The notes: generated from the letters alone by a model not told the origin. Positions 1 through 7,273 are shown, numbered from the stretch's first letter. The stretch: 16,748 nucleotides of DNA from Bacillota bacterium (GCA_023457355.1 JAEWLW010000078.1:1-16748), one strand, 5' to 3'. Numbers and translations: made by a program.

Positions 1-916
1 TGTATGTACTTTTGCAAAACTGATTGAGCATCTCCTCAAAGCTAAGCTCTTCCTGATTCTGATTCTCCAAAATCTCACTCATGGTTTCGTGTACCTCCTT
101 AATTATGCAAGCAGGCGTAGACGCGCCCGCCGTAATGCCGATGGAACAAACACCGGTAAAAGCCTTCGGGTCAAGTTCATCTGCAGTTTCAATCGCAATA
201 GTCCTGCAAAATTGACTGCAAATTGTTGCCAGCTTGACCGTATTGGAACTGTGCCGGCCGCCAATCACCAGCATGACGTCAGAGCCCGATGCCAGCTTGG
301 CCGCTTCCTGCTGACGCAAGGAAGTAGCATTACATATTGTATCAAATATTTTTTCATTTGTACACACCTTTTTTGCAGCCGCGATACAATTTTCCCATTC
401 ATTTTTATTAAAAGTTGTCTGCGCTACAAAATATACTGTGTTTTTAGACAAAATATCTTTATTTGTATCATTTAAAAGTTCTTCGCAGCTGGATACCACC
501 AAAACCGACCCGTTACAGTGCCCCATAATGCCCTGTACCTCAGGGTGGTTGCGGTCGCCGACGATGACCAAAATTGCGTTTGCAGGAACCAAACTTGCAA
601 TTTTGTGTATCTTGGCGACAAAGGGGCAGGTGGCGTCGGTATAGGGCATACCCGCCTGCCTAAGCTGCTCATAAATCCCGGCTGCAACCCCGTGCGAACG
701 TATAACAACCCGGCGCCCGTCCGTGTTTTCGTCAATGGATTGGATCACCCGAACCCCCTGCTTTTCAAGCGCCTGCACAAACTGGGTGTTGTGGATCAGC
801 GGCCCCAACGTGCAAACCCGCTCGCCGGCATCCAGCGCCTGCTGCACCATATCGACAGCGCGCTGCACCCCAAAGCAGAAACCCGCAGTTTTCGCAACGG
901 TAATTTCAGCGGGCAT
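1..916 (-). CDS. ispH: 4-hydroxy-3-methylbut-2-enyl diphosphate reductase (IspH/LytB), N-terminal part of a probable IspH-ribosomal protein S1 fusion; runs off the left edge
   Basis: IspH is the last enzyme of the MEP isoprenoid pathway. It is a [4Fe-4S] enzyme that reduces HMBPP to IPP and DMAPP in the cytoplasm. The frame is open from ATG at 916 to the window edge (305 codons). The three cluster cysteines are C14 (GFCFGV), C97 (ATCPFV) and C195 (ICNAT). The substrate residues H41, H75 (SHG), H124 and E126 (NHPE), T167 and S266 (ASTP) are all present. Plain IspH ends near residue 280-315. Here an acidic linker (about 276-300) follows the fold with no stop, as in the clostridial proteins whose C-terminal half is ribosomal protein S1. 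The S1 half lies outside the window, so the fusion is inferred. The start overlaps the plsC end by 11 nt, and a GGAGG site lies inside plsC. Residues about 146-195 are encoded by unusually AT-rich DNA. Confidence 0.93.
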   Translation of the reverse strand, partial: MPAEITVAKTAGFCFGVQRAVDMVQQALDAGERVCTLGPLIHNTQFVQALEKQGVRVIQSIDENTDGRRVVIRSHGVAAGIYEQLRQAGMPYTDATCPFVAKIHKIASLVPANAILVIVGDRNHPEVQGIMGHCNGSVLVVSSCEELLNDTNKDILSKNTVYFVAQTTFNKNEWENCIAAAKKVCTNEKIFDTICNATSLRQQEAAKLASGSDVMLVIGGRHSSNTVKLATICSQFCRTIAIETADELDPKAFTGVCSIGITAGASTPACIIKEVHETMSEILENQNQEELSFEEMLNQFCKSTY

Positions 917-1523
917 GGTTTTCTCCTCCCAGCTCCAGCAGTGCCAGTATTTCTTCCCAGACACGCTTGGTCGCGCGTTTGAGGGCACGCGGGGAATCTT
1001 CTTCAAGCCCCAGCTCGGAAAAGGGCACCACGGGACCAAAGCGCACACGAATGCGGCTGCGGAAACGCAGCGGACGTTCGTATGTAACAGCGCAGGGCAA
1101 CACATCGGCCCGCGTCATTTTTGCAATCAACGCCATGCCGGATTTCGGCTTGCCGGGCTGACCCGCCGGAAATCGCGTCCCCTCGGGGAAAATGCCCAGA
1201 ACATAACCCGCGCGGGTCAGCTTTGCGCACTGCTCAATAACCGACATATCCCCCGTCCCGCGCGAAACCGGGACGATGCCCAGCCAGCAAAACAGCCAGC
1301 TCAGCCCCTTCAGGCGCATCAGCTCCTCTTTTGCCATGTAGCGCACCCAGGGTTTTAGCCGCAGCACCAGCACAACCGGGTCAAGGTAAGAGGTATGGTT
1401 GCTCGCCATAATGTAGCCTTTGCCGTTTTGGGGGATATTATGCGCCCCTTCATATTGTATATGAAAGGCAATTGGCAGCAGCAGACCGACAACAGTTCTG
1501 GCCAGTTTAAAAAACCACTGCAT
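906..1523 (-). CDS. plsC: 1-acyl-sn-glycerol-3-phosphate acyltransferase (PlsC)
   Basis: PlsC acylates lysophosphatidic acid at the inner face of the membrane to give phosphatidic acid, the precursor of phospholipids. With the start at 1523 the protein is 205 aa. It has the acyltransferase motifs in order: NHTSYLD (H43 and D48, the catalytic HX4D), the arginine motif VSRG near residue 87, FPEGTR at 112-117, and a late LPCAV motif. The hydrophobic N-terminus (about 1-20) fits membrane association. I chose ATG 1523 because it begins 1 nt after the cmk stop and has a GAGGAG site about 10 nt upstream inside cmk. An in-frame start at 1541 would add six residues and is possible. Its position between cmk and ispH is a common clostridial arrangement. 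Confidence 0.93.
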   Translation of the reverse strand: MQWFFKLARTVVGLLLPIAFHIQYEGAHNIPQNGKGYIMASNHTSYLDPVVLVLRLKPWVRYMAKEELMRLKGLSWLFCWLGIVPVSRGTGDMSVIEQCAKLTRAGYVLGIFPEGTRFPAGQPGKPKSGMALIAKMTRADVLPCAVTYERPLRFRSRIRVRFGPVVPFSELGLEEDSPRALKRATKRVWEEILALLELGGENHAR

Positions 1524-1524
1524 C

Positions 1525-2196
1525 CTAAAGTCTCTCCTCAATGATGGCTGTCATTCTCTCCAACGTCTCATTGAATGTCAGGTCGGTGCTGTCTATTAAA
1601 ACAGCATCGTCCGCCTGACATAGCGGCGCGGCCGCCCGGTTCATGTCATTATAGTCACGCTGCTTTGTTTCGTCCAGAATCTTCTCATAATCCACAGCCT
1701 GCCCTTTTGCCTGAAATTCCAAAAAACGGCGTCGGGCGCGCGCCTCCGGCGTTGCCGTGAGGAAAAATTTGATCTTTGCATCCGGCATCACCACCGTGCC
1801 AATATCCCGTCCGTCCATCACAACGTTGCTGGCTTTTGAAAGGTCACGCTGTAAATCCAGCAAAAAGCTGCGCACTGCCGGAATAGCCGAAACATTGGAA
1901 GCCGCCATCGACATCTCCGGAAGACGGATTTCCTCCGTGACATCCTTTCCATTTAAAAGCATACGCTGCAGGCCGTCAACATATTTCATTTCTATGTTGA
2001 TTTCAGAAAGCAGCGGAGCAACCTGCGCCGCATCGGTGGTATCGGAAACGCGATGGTGCGCATAATAGCCGATAGAACGGTAAAGCGCGCCGGTATCGAC
2101 ATAAATAAAGCCCAGTTTTTGCGCAAGCGCACGCGCAATGGTGCTCTTGCCGGCCGCTGACGGGCCGTCAATGGCAATGGCCGTTGTTTTATTCAT
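1525..2196 (-). CDS. cmk: (d)CMP kinase
   Basis: Cytidylate kinase phosphorylates CMP and dCMP with ATP and recycles CMP released by lipid and RNA turnover. The 223-aa product has the P-loop GPSAAGKST at 11-19, the NMP-binding DTGALYR at 34-40, and the family motif DGRDIGT followed by a LID region rich in arginine (EARARRR). Length is normal for the family (about 220-230). The frame is open upstream to 2328, but those codons lie inside the previous gene. ATG 2196 starts 1 nt after that gene's stop and has an AGAGGGG site about 10 nt upstream. It is co-transcribed with plsC, whose start follows its stop by 1 nt. Confidence 0.95.
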   Translation of the reverse strand: MNKTTAIAIDGPSAAGKSTIARALAQKLGFIYVDTGALYRSIGYYAHHRVSDTTDAAQVAPLLSEINIEMKYVDGLQRMLLNGKDVTEEIRLPEMSMAASNVSAIPAVRSFLLDLQRDLSKASNVVMDGRDIGTVVMPDAKIKFFLTATPEARARRRFLEFQAKGQAVDYEKILDETKQRDYNDMNRAAAPLCQADDAVLIDSTDLTFNETLERMTAIIEERL

Positions 2197-2197
2197 T

Positions 2198-3460
2198 CTA
2201 TTTATTCCCCTCTTTTGCCGCCGCAACCTGCGCCGCGGCGGAAAGTCCTGCCAGATAGCCTGTTGAAAAGGCAATCTGCAGGTTGAAGCCACCCGTGACG
2301 GCGTCCACATCCAATAGTTCGCCTGCAAAATAAAGCCCCTGTACCAGCTTGGATTCCATCGTTTTGGGGTGCACTTCGGTCACTTTGACCCCGCCACGGG
2401 TCACGACCGCCTCTTCAATCGGCCGAAGTGAAAGCGGTTTAACCCTGAAACCTTTCAGCGTCTCGCAAAGGCGCTGCCGCTGTGCTTTTGTAATCGCATT
2501 GACCTGCGTTTCGCCGTCGATGCCCGACTGCCCGACCACAACCGGAATCAGGCTTTTGGGCAGCAGCCGGTCAAGCGCATTTTTAAAAGCGCGGTTTTTT
2601 ACTTCCGAAAAATCGCGAAGCAGCCGGGCATCGAGCTGCTTGAAGTCCAGTCCGGGTTTAAGGTCGATGGTTATGCTGTAATCGGCCGCGTTGCCTTCTA
2701 TCTCGCTGGAAGCGGTGAGCACCAGCGGCCCGGAAATGCCAAAATGGGTGAACATCAGCTCGCCGATTTCAGAAACAGCGCTGCGCTTCCCCTTTTGCAC
2801 GGTAAGCGTCACATTTTTGAGCGACAGGCCCATCAGCTCAGCGCGCCACTTGTCCGACGTGACAATGGCGGTGAGCGACGGTGAGACCGGCATAACGGTA
2901 TGCCCTGCCGATTCGGCAAGGCTGTAGCCGTCCCCGGTAGAACCGGTGGTCGGATAGCTTTTGCCTCCGGTGGCCAGCAACACCGCGCTGGCGTTATAGC
3001 GCATGCCATCCGCCGTCTGGACGCCGACGACCCGCCCATCTTCACAAAACAGCGCCGTCACGCGGTTCTGACGAAAAACGACGCCCTTATCCTTTGCAAA
3101 ACCGGCCAGTGCATCGACTATATCAACCGCTTTATCCGACTGGGGAAACACGCGCGCGCCCCGTTCGGTTTTAAGCGGTACACCACAGTTCTCAAAAAAC
3201 TGCATGACGTCCTGCGGAGAAAATGTATCAAAGGCGCTGTATAAAAAGCGGGGGTTGCGGCGCACCGCTTCAAGCAGGCGGTCTCTGGCACAGTTATTCG
3301 TCACGTTGCACCGGCCCTTGCCGGTGATCATAATCTTGCGCCCGACACGGGCGTTTTTATCCAGCATCAATACGCGGGCGCCCCTTGATGCCGCCTGCCC
3401 CGCTGCCATCAAGCCGGCTGCGCCCGCGCCGACGACAATAAAATCAAATTTTTCTTTCAT
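2198..3460 (-). CDS. BaiN/HI0933-family FAD-dependent oxidoreductase
   Basis: This 420-aa cytoplasmic flavoprotein belongs to the HI0933/YhiN/BaiN family (COG2081). The N-terminal Rossmann fold shows GAGAAG at 11-16 with the ribose-binding acidic residue D34. The family signature GRKIMITGKGRCN follows at about 40-52. The C-terminus has FAGELLDVDAVTGG and a final FAD-contact helix. Family members such as BaiN have been linked to bile-acid dehydroxylation steps, but most are housekeeping proteins of unknown substrate. The position in a cmk-plsC-ispH operon argues for a housekeeping role rather than bile-acid metabolism. Its ATG overlaps the regulator stop by 1 nt (TGATG), which suggests translational coupling. 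Confidence 0.88.
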   Translation of the reverse strand: MKEKFDFIVVGAGAAGLMAAGQAASRGARVLMLDKNARVGRKIMITGKGRCNVTNNCARDRLLEAVRRNPRFLYSAFDTFSPQDVMQFFENCGVPLKTERGARVFPQSDKAVDIVDALAGFAKDKGVVFRQNRVTALFCEDGRVVGVQTADGMRYNASAVLLATGGKSYPTTGSTGDGYSLAESAGHTVMPVSPSLTAIVTSDKWRAELMGLSLKNVTLTVQKGKRSAVSEIGELMFTHFGISGPLVLTASSEIEGNAADYSITIDLKPGLDFKQLDARLLRDFSEVKNRAFKNALDRLLPKSLIPVVVGQSGIDGETQVNAITKAQRQRLCETLKGFRVKPLSLRPIEEAVVTRGGVKVTEVHPKTMESKLVQGLYFAGELLDVDAVTGGFNLQIAFSTGYLAGLSAAAQVAAAKEGNK

Positions 3461-4332
3461 CAGCGGTCGTTATCTTCAGCCTTGGTATAAACTTCATAGC
3501 GGTCCCAAATACGTTCAAGCTCGGAATAAGCGCGGCTGGTCTCCTCCCTGCGTTTGACGCCAACCGCAATAATCAGTGCATTGAGCAGCGACAGCGGCGC
3601 GACAAGCGAATCGACAAACGAGGCCATTTCGCTGCGCGCATACAAATGCAGGTCGGCCAGTTCCGCAATGGGCGAAAGGCTGGAGTCGGTGATGGCCACG
3701 GTGGTGGCTTCCCGCTCCTTGGCGAATTTCATGGCTGTCAGCGTGCGCTTGCTGTAACGCGGAAAGCTGATGCCGATGAAGACGTCGCCCTTTCCGAGGT
3801 TTAAAAGCTGTTCAAACACGTCCGAGGTTGAAGCCGAAGTGACAAGGCGGACGTTGTCAAAAACGTGGTTAAAATAAAACGCCAAAAAGCTTGCCAGCGA
3901 CGCCGAAGAGCGGATGCCGAGGATGTAAATGGTGTGTGCGGTCAAAAGTGAATCAACCGTCGCCGAAAATTCCTCGCGGGATACTTCTTCAAGCGTGCGG
4001 CGAATTTTATCAATATCCATCGTCAGCACACGGTTGAGGATATCGGCGTCACCACCCTGTGTGCCGGTCAGCTCCATGCGCTGCACGGTCGTCAGACGGT
4101 TTCGTATCAGCTCCTGCAAGGAACGCTGAAGCTGCGGATAGCCGTCATAGCCCAGTTCGGACGCAAAACGCACCACGGTCGATTCACTGACGCCGACGGC
4201 CGTGCCCAGCCTGGCGGCGGTCATAAAAGCGGCTTTATCGTAGTGTTCAACAATATATCGAGCAATTTGCTTTTGGCCTTTTGAAAGTTTGGGCATCATA
4301 TTTGTAATTAAACTTATCAAATCTTTATGCAC
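3460..4332 (-). CDS. MurR/RpiR-family transcriptional regulator (HTH plus SIS domains)
   Basis: The 290-aa protein has an N-terminal RpiR helix-turn-helix (about residues 10-75; the recognition region includes VGVSESTVVRFASELG) and a C-terminal sugar-isomerase (SIS) domain (about 110-250; ILGIRSSAS and GISFPRYSKRT). SIS domains of this family bind phosphosugars. I place the start at GTG 4332 because AGGAGG lies 8 nt upstream, and because the longer frame beginning at 4389 would start inside the promoter. It is the first gene of the operon with the BaiN-type flavoprotein, cmk, plsC and ispH. An RpiR regulator leading a nucleotide/lipid/isoprenoid operon is unusual, and its targets are unknown. 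Autoregulation is possible, and control of amino-sugar genes such as glmS or murC elsewhere in the window is only speculation. Confidence 0.9.
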   Translation of the reverse strand: MHKDLISLITNMMPKLSKGQKQIARYIVEHYDKAAFMTAARLGTAVGVSESTVVRFASELGYDGYPQLQRSLQELIRNRLTTVQRMELTGTQGGDADILNRVLTMDIDKIRRTLEEVSREEFSATVDSLLTAHTIYILGIRSSASLASFLAFYFNHVFDNVRLVTSASTSDVFEQLLNLGKGDVFIGISFPRYSKRTLTAMKFAKEREATTVAITDSSLSPIAELADLHLYARSEMASFVDSLVAPLSLLNALIIAVGVKRREETSRAYSELERIWDRYEVYTKAEDNDR

Positions 4333-4361
4333 AAAAAGCACCTCCTGTTTATTATAGCTAC

Positions 4362-4389
4362 AGTATATCAGATGCTGGCGAAAAATCAA
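4362..4389 (-). promoter_or_regulatory. Sigma-A-type promoter of the RpiR-cmk-plsC-ispH operon
   Basis: On the minus strand TTGATT (4389-4384) is followed by a 16-nt spacer and TATACT (4367-4362). A TG one base before the -10 box makes it an extended -10. It lies about 30 nt upstream of the GTG start at 4332. Confidence 0.7.
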
Positions 4390-4393
4390 GCAA

Positions 4394-4421
4394 ATGCAGC
4401 TTAAATATGAATGACCTGCAT
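4394..4421. promoter_or_regulatory. Spaced inverted repeat ATGCAG/CTGCAT upstream of the RpiR promoter
   Basis: ATGCAG (4394-4399) and CTGCAT (4416-4421) form an inverted repeat with a 16-nt gap just upstream of the -35 box. A further ATGCAG occurs at about 4454. It could be an operator for the adjacent RpiR protein, but six-base arms are short enough to arise by chance. Confidence 0.25.
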
Positions 4422-4524
4422 CAATTTACTGATAGGCGATTCTTTAAGGGCACAAATGCAGGCCAATTTTATATGTTTGGCATGTTTTCGCCTGATACCA
4501 GGCCGCCAGACACCGCTTTGCTTC

Positions 4525-4941
4525 TTATGTTTTCGGGTCGGGATTCCTCAGAAGCGACAGCACCCGGATGCGCTTAAAGCTCAGCGATTTGTCATACATC
4601 ACCCACTCACCGCTGCGCTGTACATTGGCGTCAATGGCGACGCCGCCCACCGCCATCAGATTTTCAAGAACCCTGTGTGAAATCGGCTCCAGAATGATAG
4701 CCAGCTCAAACCGCCCGTCGTCATCCTGCAGCTCGGCGACCGAGGCGGCCAGACGCACCGCGGGGCATCGCTGTTTCAAGGCCTTATACAAATCCTGCGC
4801 CTGTGTGCTGCCGCCAAACACCAGTGCTTTGCAGCCCTGCAGCGGCCGGTCCGATTCCAACCGTGCGATACGCATCAGCTGCCGCACCTGTTCATCCGCG
4901 CCGGTTGTCGGTGCCTCCTCTTCAAAATGCTGTTTTTTCAT
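4525..4941 (-). CDS. Hypothetical protein (138 aa), downstream of spoVG
   Basis: I do not recognise this protein. It is soluble, with no signal peptide or membrane segment. After an acidic N-terminus it shows a beta-alpha pattern at about 38-60 (ALVFGGSTQAQDLYKAL), reminiscent of a small Rossmann-like fold, then a hydrophobic strand (LAIILEP, about 79-85). It ends with a basic tail (FKRIRVLSLLR). Coding status is supported by a clean frame with normal codon use, an ATG preceded by GGGGGTG, and its position 62 nt after spoVG on the same strand. The ribosome binding site lies in the 3' arm of a hairpin, so translation may be controlled. No clear terminator follows it before the RpiR promoter. 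Confidence 0.7.
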   Translation of the reverse strand: MKKQHFEEEAPTTGADEQVRQLMRIARLESDRPLQGCKALVFGGSTQAQDLYKALKQRCPAVRLAASVAELQDDDGRFELAIILEPISHRVLENLMAVGGVAIDANVQRSGEWVMYDKSLSFKRIRVLSLLRNPDPKT

Positions 4942-4948
4942 AAAAACA

Positions 4949-4983
4949 CCCCCATATGATGAGAATAATTCATCCTATGGGGG
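4949..4983 (-). promoter_or_regulatory. Hairpin between spoVG and the 138-aa gene, covering its ribosome binding site
   Basis: On the minus strand CCCCCATA-G-GATGA pairs with TCATC-A-TATGGGGG around a 7-nt loop, giving 13 pairs with a single G/A mismatch. TGTTTTTATG follows directly. The five G residues of the 3' arm are the Shine-Dalgarno site of the gene starting at 4941, and the T-run resembles an intrinsic terminator. It may attenuate read-through from spoVG, mask the site, or both. Confidence 0.55.
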
Positions 4984-5003
4984 AAATTTAAAAATGGTGC
5001 CAA

Positions 5004-5306
5004 TCAGTTTGCAGATGAATGGCCGGGGTCATTCTCGTGCTTTTCCATTGTTTCAATATGCGCGTGATACTCCCTGAGTATTTTCTCCTCCAGCTCTTTT
5101 CGCGCCTCGCTTGTAATGGGGTGACAGATATCCCTGAAGTTGCCCTGCTCGTCCCGGCGGCTGGGCATGGCGACAAACAGGCGTTCGGGGCCGTCTATCA
5201 CCTTGATGTCGTGAATGGCAAAGTCGTCGCCAATCGTTAAGGATACCAGCGCGCGCAGTCGGCTTTCTTCATAAATTCGTCGGATTCGGATGTCGGTAAT
5301 CTTCAT
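5004..5306 (-). CDS. spoVG: Septation/sporulation regulator SpoVG
   Basis: SpoVG is a small RNA/DNA-binding regulator that affects septation, sporulation and gene expression in Firmicutes. The 100-aa product matches the family along its length: N-terminal MKITDIRIRRI, then FAIHDIKVIDGP and LFVAMPSRR in the centre, ICHPITSEAR, and a helical C-terminus. The family is usually 84-100 aa. ATG 5306 is chosen because AGGAGGG lies 6 nt upstream; a GTG six codons earlier would overlap that site. It diverges from murC. I see no convincing sigma-H promoter upstream. An AGTGAAT at 5360-5354 resembles a -10 box, but no matching -35 box is present. Confidence 0.93.
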   Translation of the reverse strand: MKITDIRIRRIYEESRLRALVSLTIGDDFAIHDIKVIDGPERLFVAMPSRRDEQGNFRDICHPITSEARKELEEKILREYHAHIETMEKHENDPGHSSAN

Positions 5307-5354
5307 TTTTGTCCCTCCTGTCACCGCTATTATCAGCAGATTGGAAAATATTTA

Positions 5355-5383
5355 TTCACTTTATTTGGGCTGCGTGCTATAAT
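5355..5383 (+). promoter_or_regulatory. Sigma-A-type promoter of murC
   Basis: TTCACT (5355-5360), a 17-nt spacer and TATAAT (5378-5383) with an extended -10 TG at 5375-5376. Transcription would start near 5390, leaving a leader of about 140 nt before murC. I see no recognised riboswitch in that leader. Confidence 0.65.
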
Positions 5384-5532
5384 TTTAATGTTACACATAA
5401 ATCATTTTAAAATCGGCGCAGGTGGATTACATTGGATTCCCTCCGCCCACAATTATGAATGAAAATATCCTTTTTCTGTTTCGAACTGGTTTGTAAAGCA
5501 ATATCAGGCAAAGATTTTTGGAGGTGGCAGCG

Positions 5533-6915
5533 ATGCCCGCTATTACGGAAGAAAACTTAAAGCATTATCACAACCTGCACTTTATCGGCGTTGGCGGCTC
5601 CGGTATGTTCCCCCTTGTGCAAATTCTGCTGGCGCAGGGGCACAGTATCTCGGGCTCAGACAACAACCCTGGCGACACCATCGACCAGGAACGCGCCATG
5701 GGGGTGCAAATTGCCATCGGCCACGACGCCGCCAATGTTCAAAATGCGGATGCGGTGGTCTATTCCGCCGCCATCATGCAGGATAATGTCGAGCTTGTCG
5801 CCGCCAGGGCGCGGGGTATTCCGGTCATTGAGCGCAGCGAGATGCTCGGCCTGTTGACCCGCCGCTATAACAACTGCGTCTGTGTTTCGGGCACCCATGG
5901 CAAAACGACCACCACCTCGATGATCACCTACCTGATGCTGGCATCCAACCTTGACCCCTCGGCGGTTATCGGCGGCAAGGTCAACGCCATTGGTGGCAGC
6001 GGGCGGGCAGGCCTTTCGCAGAACATGGTGGTGGAGGCCTGCGAGTTCGTCGATACCTTTTTGCACCTCTCGCCCGATATCGCCGTTATTTTGAATATCG
6101 ACGCCGACCATCTCGATTATTTTAAAACGCTCGAGAATATTATCCGTTCTTTTCGTCGCTTTTGTGAGCTGACCTCGCGCACCGTCATTTATAACGGCGA
6201 CGATGAAAACTCCCGCAAGGCGGTTGCGGGTATCGATAAAAAGCTGTTAAGCTTCGGCTTGTCGGATCAAAACGACTATTATGCCGAGAACATCGCGTGG
6301 AAAAACGGTTCGCACTGCGACTTTGACCTGATGTATAAAGGCAAAAAGATCACCGCGCTTCAGCTGAATATCCCGGGCACACACAACGTGCTAAACGCTG
6401 TGGCCGCCTGTGCCGCCGCGTTGGAAGCGGGCGCCAAGCCCGAAAAACTGGCCGAGGGTCTTTCGGCCTTTACCGGCGCGCATCGCCGCTTTGAGATTCT
6501 GGGCAACATCAACGGCGTCACCATCGCCGACGATTACGCCCACCATCCCGCCGAGCTGGCCGCAACACTGCGGGCCGCAAAGGCACTGGATTATAACAGC
6601 GTGTGGGCGGTATTCCAGCCGTTCACCTTCTCCCGAACCGCCCTGCTGCTCGACGACTTTGCCAGGGTGCTGCCCATTGCCGACCATGTTGTCATGTCCG
6701 CCATCATGGGCGGGCGTGAGGTGAACACCTACGGTATTACCACCGAAGATATCGCGGTCAAAATCCCGGGCAGTGTCTGGTTTGAAACTTTTGAAGAGAT
6801 TGCCGGGCATGTAATGGCCAACGCGCAGGCGGGCGACCTTGTCCTGACATTGGGCTGCGGCGACGTGTACAAATGCGCCAAGCTGATGCTGGGCATGCCG
6901 GTTCCACAAAAATAA
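5533..6915 (+). CDS. murC: UDP-N-acetylmuramate--L-alanine ligase (MurC)
   Basis: MurC adds L-alanine to UDP-MurNAc, the first amino-acid step of the peptidoglycan stem peptide. It is an ATP-dependent cytoplasmic enzyme. The 460-aa protein has all three domains. The N-terminal UDP-binding Rossmann domain carries GVGGSGM at 19-25. The central ATPase has GTHGKTTTT at 120-128 and NIDADHLDYF at 188-197. The C-terminal domain has THNVLNAVA at about 283-291 and DDYAHHP at 333-339. Length is normal. The frame opens at a TTG at 5518, but ATG 5533 has GGAGGTG 7 nt upstream and is the better start. It forms a single-gene unit, with its own promoter and a terminator at 6927, rather than lying in a dcw cluster. 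Confidence 0.97.
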   Translation: MPAITEENLKHYHNLHFIGVGGSGMFPLVQILLAQGHSISGSDNNPGDTIDQERAMGVQIAIGHDAANVQNADAVVYSAAIMQDNVELVAARARGIPVIERSEMLGLLTRRYNNCVCVSGTHGKTTTTSMITYLMLASNLDPSAVIGGKVNAIGGSGRAGLSQNMVVEACEFVDTFLHLSPDIAVILNIDADHLDYFKTLENIIRSFRRFCELTSRTVIYNGDDENSRKAVAGIDKKLLSFGLSDQNDYYAENIAWKNGSHCDFDLMYKGKKITALQLNIPGTHNVLNAVAACAAALEAGAKPEKLAEGLSAFTGAHRRFEILGNINGVTIADDYAHHPAELAATLRAAKALDYNSVWAVFQPFTFSRTALLLDDFARVLPIADHVVMSAIMGGREVNTYGITTEDIAVKIPGSVWFETFEEIAGHVMANAQAGDLVLTLGCGDVYKCAKLMLGMPVPQK

Positions 6916-6926
6916 CTTTTCCGCCT

Positions 6927-6971
6927 AAAATGGCAGTATGCCGTCCTGAACGGATGGCCTACTGCCATTTT
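6927..6971 (+). terminator. Terminator after murC
   Basis: A perfect 12-bp stem (AAAATGGCAGTA / TACTGCCATTTT) encloses 21 nt that contain a second small stem (CCGT/ACGG). The A- and T-rich stem ends suggest that it can act on both strands. It starts 11 nt after the murC stop. Confidence 0.8.
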
Positions 6972-7074
6972 GATGTACTTATGGTGTCAAAACCCGTTGA
7001 TTATACATAACATGGTATTGCCGGGCCTGATATGAAATGTTTTTGGTTAAACAAGAAATAATCGCCGATTTTTA

Positions 7075-7103
7075 TTGAACACGTTATCAGATTATTGTAT
7101 AGT
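7075..7103 (+). promoter_or_regulatory. Sigma-A promoter of the FAH-family gene
   Basis: TTGAAC (7075-7080), a 17-nt spacer and TATAGT (7098-7103). Transcription from near 7110 gives a leader of about 165 nt. The remaining non-coding sequence between the murC terminator and this promoter shows nothing recognisable. Confidence 0.7.
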
Positions 7104-7177
7104 AATAGCAGAAAAAAGCGACCGCGATTGCCGGCCCACCTGGAAGGCAGACGAAAACGGCCTCAAGACGTACACAA

Positions 7178-7230
7178 CAACGGGGTTTATCCGGGTGGAT
7201 TGTGCAAAACAGCGCCCTCGGTGCCCGTTG
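7178..7230 (+). promoter_or_regulatory. Structured 5' leader of the FAH-family gene
   Basis: CAACGGG (7178-7184) pairs perfectly with CCCGTTG (7224-7230). Inside it, CCGGGTG (7191-7197) pairs with CGCCC-T-CGG (7213-7221), with one bulge and one G-U pair, around a 15-nt loop. The result is a two-part stem with an internal loop, 43 nt before the start codon. I cannot match it to a known riboswitch class. Confidence 0.45.
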
Positions 7231-7273
7231 GTTGCCGTCTAAAAAATTTGACGTCACGTAAGGAAGGTGCCCT

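Noticed and set aside
518..982. Long plus-strand frames opposite ispH and plsC
   Set aside because: They mirror well-supported genes on the other strand, lack ribosome binding sites and give no recognisable protein.
2197..2328. A 44-residue N-terminal extension of cmk
   Set aside because: It lies within the upstream flavoprotein gene, has no family match, and a well-placed start exists at 2196.
4333..4389. A longer N-terminus for the RpiR regulator, starting at 4389
   Set aside because: It would begin inside the predicted promoter, and GTG 4332 has a strong AGGAGG site.
5354..5389. A sigma-H promoter for spoVG, expected from B. subtilis
   Set aside because: AGTGAAT fits a -10 box, but no RnAGGAwWW-like -35 box is at the right distance, so I could not support it.
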